Source: CAYPZL01 sp964415045
Lineage (GTDB): Bacteria > Planctomycetota > Phycisphaerae > Sedimentisphaerales > Anaerobacaceae
Direction: 5' to 3'
DNA length: 10,879 bases
NCBI GenBank assembly: GCA_964415045.1
Contig: CAYPZL010000184.1
Span: 1-10,879, forward strand
Part shown: positions 7,163 to 10,879 of the stretch, in pieces
How positions within the stretch are numbered: the stretch's first letter is position 1
Layout: every line of letters starts with the position of its first letter
Made by a program: the position numbers and the translations under genes
The notes under the pieces: generated by a model
The model's input: only the letters and a program-made list of their open reading frames with translations
Told to the model about the DNA's origin: nothing
The model's database searches: none

Positions 7163-10100
7163 ATGAACGGTCGAATGGTTATACGTCCGAGAAATATCGT
7201 TGTTCTCATGGGCGTACTGGGGATGCTTGGCTCCCTGGCGTACGGCGGACCTGTCATCCTGAGCAACGGAGTGCCTGTCACGGGGATATCCGGCGCAGCC
7301 GGCAGTGAGCAATTCTATGCAATTGAAGTCCCGGCCGGCCAGGATGAGTTGAAAATCCGCATCTCCGGCGGCACCGGCGACTGTGACCTCTATGTCCGCA
7401 AAGACGCCGCGCCCACAACCACAACGTACGATTATCGGCCGTACAAGGTAGGCAATGACGAAACCGTAATCGTGGAAAACCCCGAGGCTGGAACCTGGCA
7501 CATCATGCTGCAAGCCTACAGCACGTTCTCCGGGCTGACCCTGGTGGCGACCTATTCGGCCGCGACGAGCGAGATTCCGCTCGAGAACGGTGTGCCGGTA
7601 ACGGACCTGGCCGGAGCCGCCGCCAGCGAGACGTTCTTCACGATCGAAGTCCCCGCCGGGCAGGACAACCTGGAAATCAGTATTTCCGGAGGGACGGGCG
7701 ACTGTGACTTGTACGTCCGCAAGGACATGCCGCCCACCACGATCGAGTATGACTATCGACCGTACAAGGTCGGCAACAATGAGACCGTCAGCGTCGAGAC
7801 CCCGGAGGCCGGAACCTGGTACATCATGCTGCGGGGCTACAGCAGCTACTCCGGGCTGACCCTGCAAGCCAGCTATTCCGCAGCCGCAGCAATCACTTTG
7901 CTTGCCAACGGAGTCCCCGTAACGGACCTCGCGGCGGCGACAGGCAGTGAACTCCTCTACAGAATCGAAGTCCCCGGCGGGCAGCCCAAGCTGGAGATCA
8001 GCATCTCGGGAGGGACCGGCGACTGTGATCTTTACGTGAAGAAGGACGCGGTTCCAACGGTGTCTGACTATGATCACCGCCCGTACCTCTTCGGCAACGA
8101 CGAGACGGTTACCGTCGACAACCCCGCGGCGGGAACGTGGTACATCATGCTCAGGGCCTACAACGCCTTCACCGGCGTGACGCTCGTGGCCAGCCATGGC
8201 GGTGGGGCCGGGTCTGAGCTCCAAAACGGCGTGCCCGTGACCAATCTCGCGGGTGCGGCCAGCAGCGAGAAGATGTACCGCATCGAAGTCCCCAGCGGCC
8301 AGCAGAGCCTCGAGATCATGATGTTCGGCGGAACTGGCGACGCGGACCTCTACATCAAGTTCGGCGCCCCGCCGACCGTCTCGGATTACGACTACCGGCC
8401 CTTCCTGGCCGGCAACAATGAGACGGTAACGGTCACCAACCCCACGGCCGGAACGTGGTATGTCATGGTCCGGGGTTACAGCGAATACTCCGGTGTGACG
8501 CTCAAAGCAACCTATGGCGGCGTCACTACCCTTCTGGACGAAGTGCCGATACTCAACATCTCGGGGGCCCTGGGCACGGAAAAGCTCTACAAAATCGAGG
8601 TCCCCAGCGGAATGGATCAGCTTCAGATCCGAACCTCCGGCGGCACGGGCAACTGCAACGTGTATATCAAACGCGGAACGCCGCCCAGCACATCGAATTA
8701 TGACTGGCGGCTGAATCAACCGGGAAATAATGAGAGCATCAGTATCGGAAGCCCTCAGGGCGGCACCTGGTACGTCATGCTCCAGGCCCAGGAAGCCTAT
8801 ACCGGTGTCACGCTCGAAGCCGATTACTGGGGTACGGGCGAGGTGAAACTGCTCGGCAACGGCGTTCCGGTGCCCAACATCTCCGGCGGTGAGTCGAGCG
8901 AGCAGTTCTACAAGATCGAGGTCCCCGCCGGACAGACCGAGCTCGAGATCAAAATCTCCGGCGGCACGGGCGACGCCGATCTGTACGTCAGATACGGGGA
9001 TCTGCCCACGGTATCGCAGTACGACTACCGCCCGTTCGTCATCGGCAACAACGAGACCGTCACCATCAGCAACCCGACAGCGGGAACGTGGTTCATCATG
9101 ATCCGGGCCTACCAGACCTTCTCCGGCCTGACGCTGACCGCAACCTACAGCAGCGGCGGTGGAGGCCCCGTGATAACCCTTCTTCAGAACGGGGTCGCCG
9201 TTACCGGTATCTCTGACGATGCCTCGGGCGAGAAGTATTACAAGATCGAGGTGCCCGCGGGACAGGCCAAGCTGGAGATAGAGATTTCCGGCAGCACCGG
9301 TGACTGCGACCTGTATGTCAGGGAAGGCAGTTTGCCGACCACGACCGAGTGGGACCACCGGCCGTACCTGATGGGCAGCAATGAAGCGGTCTCTATCGAC
9401 AATCCCGCAGCGGGGACATGGTTCATCATGCTGAGGGGGTATACCGCCTACAGCGGCGTTACCCTGGTGGCCACGTACTTCCCCGTGGTGGATCCGGTTA
9501 CCGAACTCGACAACGGCGTGCCGGTGCCCGGCCTCTCCGGCGCCACCGGCAGTGAGAAGTTCTACAAGATCAAGGTCCCGACCGGCCAGGACTTCCTGGA
9601 CATCGAGATCTCGGGCGGCACCGGCGATTGTGACCTCTACGTCAAGAAAGGGGCCCAGCCCACGACGACGAGCTACGATTACAGGCCGTTCCTGATGGGC
9701 AACAACGAGAAGGTGGAAATCGACAATCCCGCCGCCGCCACCTGGTACATCATGCTGCGGGCCTACTCCGCCTATTCCGGCGTCACCCTCGTAGCCACCT
9801 ACGGCCCCGCCGGAAACAACTTCGCCTCCGACCCCAACTGCGTCGCCCTCTGGCGCTTCGAACAAACCCCCAGCGGTAACCTAGACCCCAACGACAGCAT
9901 CGGCACAAATGCACTGATAAACCACGGCGCGAGCGCCAATACCATAGATTACCTGGAAGGTTCTGCTGCTGCTGAATTCAAAGCAAGTGAATTGGACTAT
10001 GTGTATATCGAGGACGCAAATCTCAGTCCAGAGTTTCCTCTGCGAAGCAGTGATAAGGAAAAGAGAATATCCTTGTGTTTCTGGTTCCGACTGCGGTCCC

Positions 10101-10537
10101 TGAAAAGCCAGTATTTGTATACTAAGAGCAGCCAAGCACAGGACAAACGCAGTTTTACTGTCATGGTATCCACAACCGACCAAGTCAATTACCGAGTCAA
10201 TTTGCGGTTGGGATACGGCAGCGGCACACAACTGCGGCAGTACTGGCACAATGCTCATCTGTCCGCGCAGCAGTGGTATCACTTGGGCATAACCTACGAC
10301 GATGCCAGCCGATCCTACCGCATCCGATTGTATGACAGTGCGGCTTCCTCTAGAAGCGAGAGACATGGCGCAGCAGTAGATTCTATCTCGGTTGTCGACA
10401 GCCCTGTTGTAATTGGCTCTTCTGCAGATATGGAGCATCACATGAATGCTGTACTCGACGAATGTGTGATCTTCAATGACATTCTGACCCCCGATGAGAT
10501 TGATCAGATCTGCGAAGGAACCTACGGCAAACTGTAG
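7163..10537 (+). CDS. Secreted protein of eight tandem PPC domains and a C-terminal LamG-like domain
   Basis: The predicted protein has 1124 residues. A signal peptide (basic MNGRMVIRPRN, hydrophobic core 12-25) is probably cleaved after AYG at 28. Eight PPC (bacterial pre-peptidase C-terminal) domains of about 105 residues start near residues 33, 140, 247, 353, 457, 564, 674 and 782. Each has the pattern NGVPV, EVPAGQ, GGTGDxDLYV, YDYRP, GNNETV, AGTWYIML and YSGVTLVATY. From about 890 to the end lies a LamG-like jelly-roll domain (CVALWRFEQ, ISLCFWFRL, QWYHLGITYD, LDECVIFNDILTPDEI). PPC domains usually sit at the C-terminus of secreted peptidases and help with secretion or surface binding; here no peptidase or other catalytic motif is present. 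LamG-like domains bind glycans or proteins. I infer an extracellular adhesin or scaffold. No sorting tag or transmembrane helix is seen at the C-terminus, so it may be released. Codon use in the LamG part differs from the PPC part. Confidence 0.85.
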   Translation: MNGRMVIRPRNIVVLMGVLGMLGSLAYGGPVILSNGVPVTGISGAAGSEQFYAIEVPAGQDELKIRISGGTGDCDLYVRKDAAPTTTTYDYRPYKVGNDETVIVENPEAGTWHIMLQAYSTFSGLTLVATYSAATSEIPLENGVPVTDLAGAAASETFFTIEVPAGQDNLEISISGGTGDCDLYVRKDMPPTTIEYDYRPYKVGNNETVSVETPEAGTWYIMLRGYSSYSGLTLQASYSAAAAITLLANGVPVTDLAAATGSELLYRIEVPGGQPKLEISISGGTGDCDLYVKKDAVPTVSDYDHRPYLFGNDETVTVDNPAAGTWYIMLRAYNAFTGVTLVASHGGGAGSELQNGVPVTNLAGAASSEKMYRIEVPSGQQSLEIMMFGGTGDADLYIKFGAPPTVSDYDYRPFLAGNNETVTVTNPTAGTWYVMVRGYSEYSGVTLKATYGGVTTLLDEVPILNISGALGTEKLYKIEVPSGMDQLQIRTSGGTGNCNVYIKRGTPPSTSNYDWRLNQPGNNESISIGSPQGGTWYVMLQAQEAYTGVTLEADYWGTGEVKLLGNGVPVPNISGGESSEQFYKIEVPAGQTELEIKISGGTGDADLYVRYGDLPTVSQYDYRPFVIGNNETVTISNPTAGTWFIMIRAYQTFSGLTLTATYSSGGGGPVITLLQNGVAVTGISDDASGEKYYKIEVPAGQAKLEIEISGSTGDCDLYVREGSLPTTTEWDHRPYLMGSNEAVSIDNPAAGTWFIMLRGYTAYSGVTLVATYFPVVDPVTELDNGVPVPGLSGATGSEKFYKIKVPTGQDFLDIEISGGTGDCDLYVKKGAQPTTTSYDYRPFLMGNNEKVEIDNPAAATWYIMLRAYSAYSGVTLVATYGPAGNNFASDPNCVALWRFEQTPSGNLDPNDSIGTNALINHGASANTIDYLEGSAAAEFKASELDYVYIEDANLSPEFPLRSSDKEKRISLCFWFRLRSLKSQYLYTKSSQAQDKRSFTVMVSTTDQVNYRVNLRLGYGSGTQLRQYWHNAHLSAQQWYHLGITYDDASRSYRIRLYDSAASSRSERHGAAVDSISVVDSPVVIGSSADMEHHMNAVLDECVIFNDILTPDEIDQICEGTYGKL
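7259..9810 (+). repeat. Array of eight PPC-encoding repeats, about 321 bp each
   Basis: Units begin near 7259, 7580, 7901, 8219, 8531, 8852, 9182 and 9506, giving periods of 321, 321, 318, 312, 321, 330 and 324 bases. All are full length and in frame, and nearly all are closely similar in protein. Short DNA blocks such as GGAACCTGGTACATCATGCT recur among units. Unit five is the outlier: its GTGNCNVYI replaces GTGDCDLYV, and YDWRL replaces YDYRP. A tandem array of this kind can change copy number by unequal recombination and is prone to assembly collapse. Confidence 0.85.
9835..10534 (+). other. LamG-like domain segment of the PPC gene
   Basis: The segment encodes a Concanavalin A-like (LamG-like) jelly roll of roughly 230 residues. 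It opens with VALWRFEQ and closes with LDECVIFNDILTPDEI, the usual end of this fold. It is the only non-PPC mature domain. By eye its sequence is richer in A and T at third positions than the PPC repeats before it, with the change near 9880-9920. Confidence 0.7.
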
Positions 10538-10596
10538 ATCCGCCAATGCTCTGTAGGCAGTACACTTTGCCGGATGAGAACGATACGTACCACATT

Positions 10597-10641
10597 CCCG
10601 GTTGACCCGGTACAACCCGGGTCAACCGGGCTGGTTTCTTT
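10597..10641 (+). terminator. Probable intrinsic terminator after the PPC gene
   Basis: A perfect 14-bp inverted repeat (10597-10610 and 10617-10630, CCCGGTTGACCCGG and its complement) encloses the loop TACAAC. It begins 60 bases after the TAG. The following tail CTGGTTTCTTT is only moderately T-rich, so this could be a weaker terminator or mRNA-end stabiliser. Confidence 0.65.
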
Positions 10642-10879
10642 ATAGCTCCCTTGCCCGACAAGCTGCGCATCGGAGATGTCACGCCCAGCGTCAAGTACCT
10701 TTCGCACATTTTGTGATAGTAGTCATGCCAAGCGATGGGTAGAGATCAATCTCTTGTCCCCTGGCCCCCTTAAATGTTGACATATGTCAGGAAGGTAAGG
10801 GGGCCGCGCGTTATCGGAAGTCTAAGTACTCAAGTTGACTGACTTTTTCGATTGGTCTGGGGCGTGGGGAACAGGATTG
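10642..10879. other. Right-end non-coding stretch with palindromes
   Basis: No open frame here shows a recognisable product. It contains AGAGAT-CA-ATCTCT (10741-10754), then a nested dyad: arms GGCCCCCTTA (10763-10772) and TAAGGGGGCC (10796-10805) around the perfect palindrome TGACATATGTCA (10778-10789). It may be regulatory DNA for a gene beyond the window or the edge of a repeat or transposable element. Confidence 0.5.

Noticed and set aside
7259..9810. CRISPR or other short-repeat array
   Set aside because: The repeats are about 321 bases, fully coding, and encode PPC domains without spacers.
7115..9865. A 916-codon minus-strand open frame opposite the PPC array
   Set aside because: Its periodicity simply reflects the PPC repeats on the + strand; there is no known fold and no suitable start signal.

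Overview
The window looks like an accessory stretch of a free-living bacterium with a large secretome. I suspect the Planctomycetota, perhaps a Phycisphaerae-like lineage. The reasons are two giant multidomain secreted proteins (parallel beta-helix, Ig-like, beta-propeller, PPC and LamG-like modules), a Gly-Cys/TM/basic C-terminal tag, and sparse gene packing. No taxonomic marker gene is present, so this is an inference. TGA and TAG both end genes and Trp is written TGG, so the genetic code is standard.

Layout. Bases 1-740 hold no convincing gene: there is a 53-codon frame open to the left edge and some weak minus-strand frames. A TTGACA-type promoter candidate (710-738) and an SD (754-760) lead into a + strand gene (765-5492, 1575 aa). 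Its product is a secreted protein with a beta-helix, three He_PIG-like Ig repeats, a further Ig-like domain, a seven-blade propeller, a ZU5-like domain and a C-terminal anchor tag. A strong intrinsic terminator (5530-5567) follows. On the minus strand, 5590-6681 is a broken UDP-N-acetylglucosamine 6-dehydrogenase gene (wbpA-like). It has lost about 75 codons in frame and carries a TGA at the junction. Bases 6682-7162 are a leader or intergenic gap. A second + strand gene (7163-10537, 1124 aa) encodes a secreted protein of eight tandem PPC domains and a C-terminal LamG-like domain. A 14-bp hairpin lies 60 bases after it, and the right end (10741-10805) carries closely spaced palindromes outside any recognised gene.

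How they fit together. Both intact genes encode extracellular proteins built from binding or scaffold modules, with no recognisable catalytic domain except possibly the beta-helix of the first. That helix is of the type used by polysaccharide lyases and hydrolases. The dehydrogenase would have supplied uronic-acid sugars for surface polysaccharide and is probably a relic of a surface-glycan locus. No operon is evident: the broken gene converges on the first gene and diverges from the second. Both large genes show abrupt internal changes of base and codon composition at domain borders, which suggests assembly by domain shuffling. I do not see a defence, CRISPR or phage system here. The most unusual material is the domain architectures, the recurring lone Cys of the PPC array, the junction in the dehydrogenase and the palindrome cluster at the right end.
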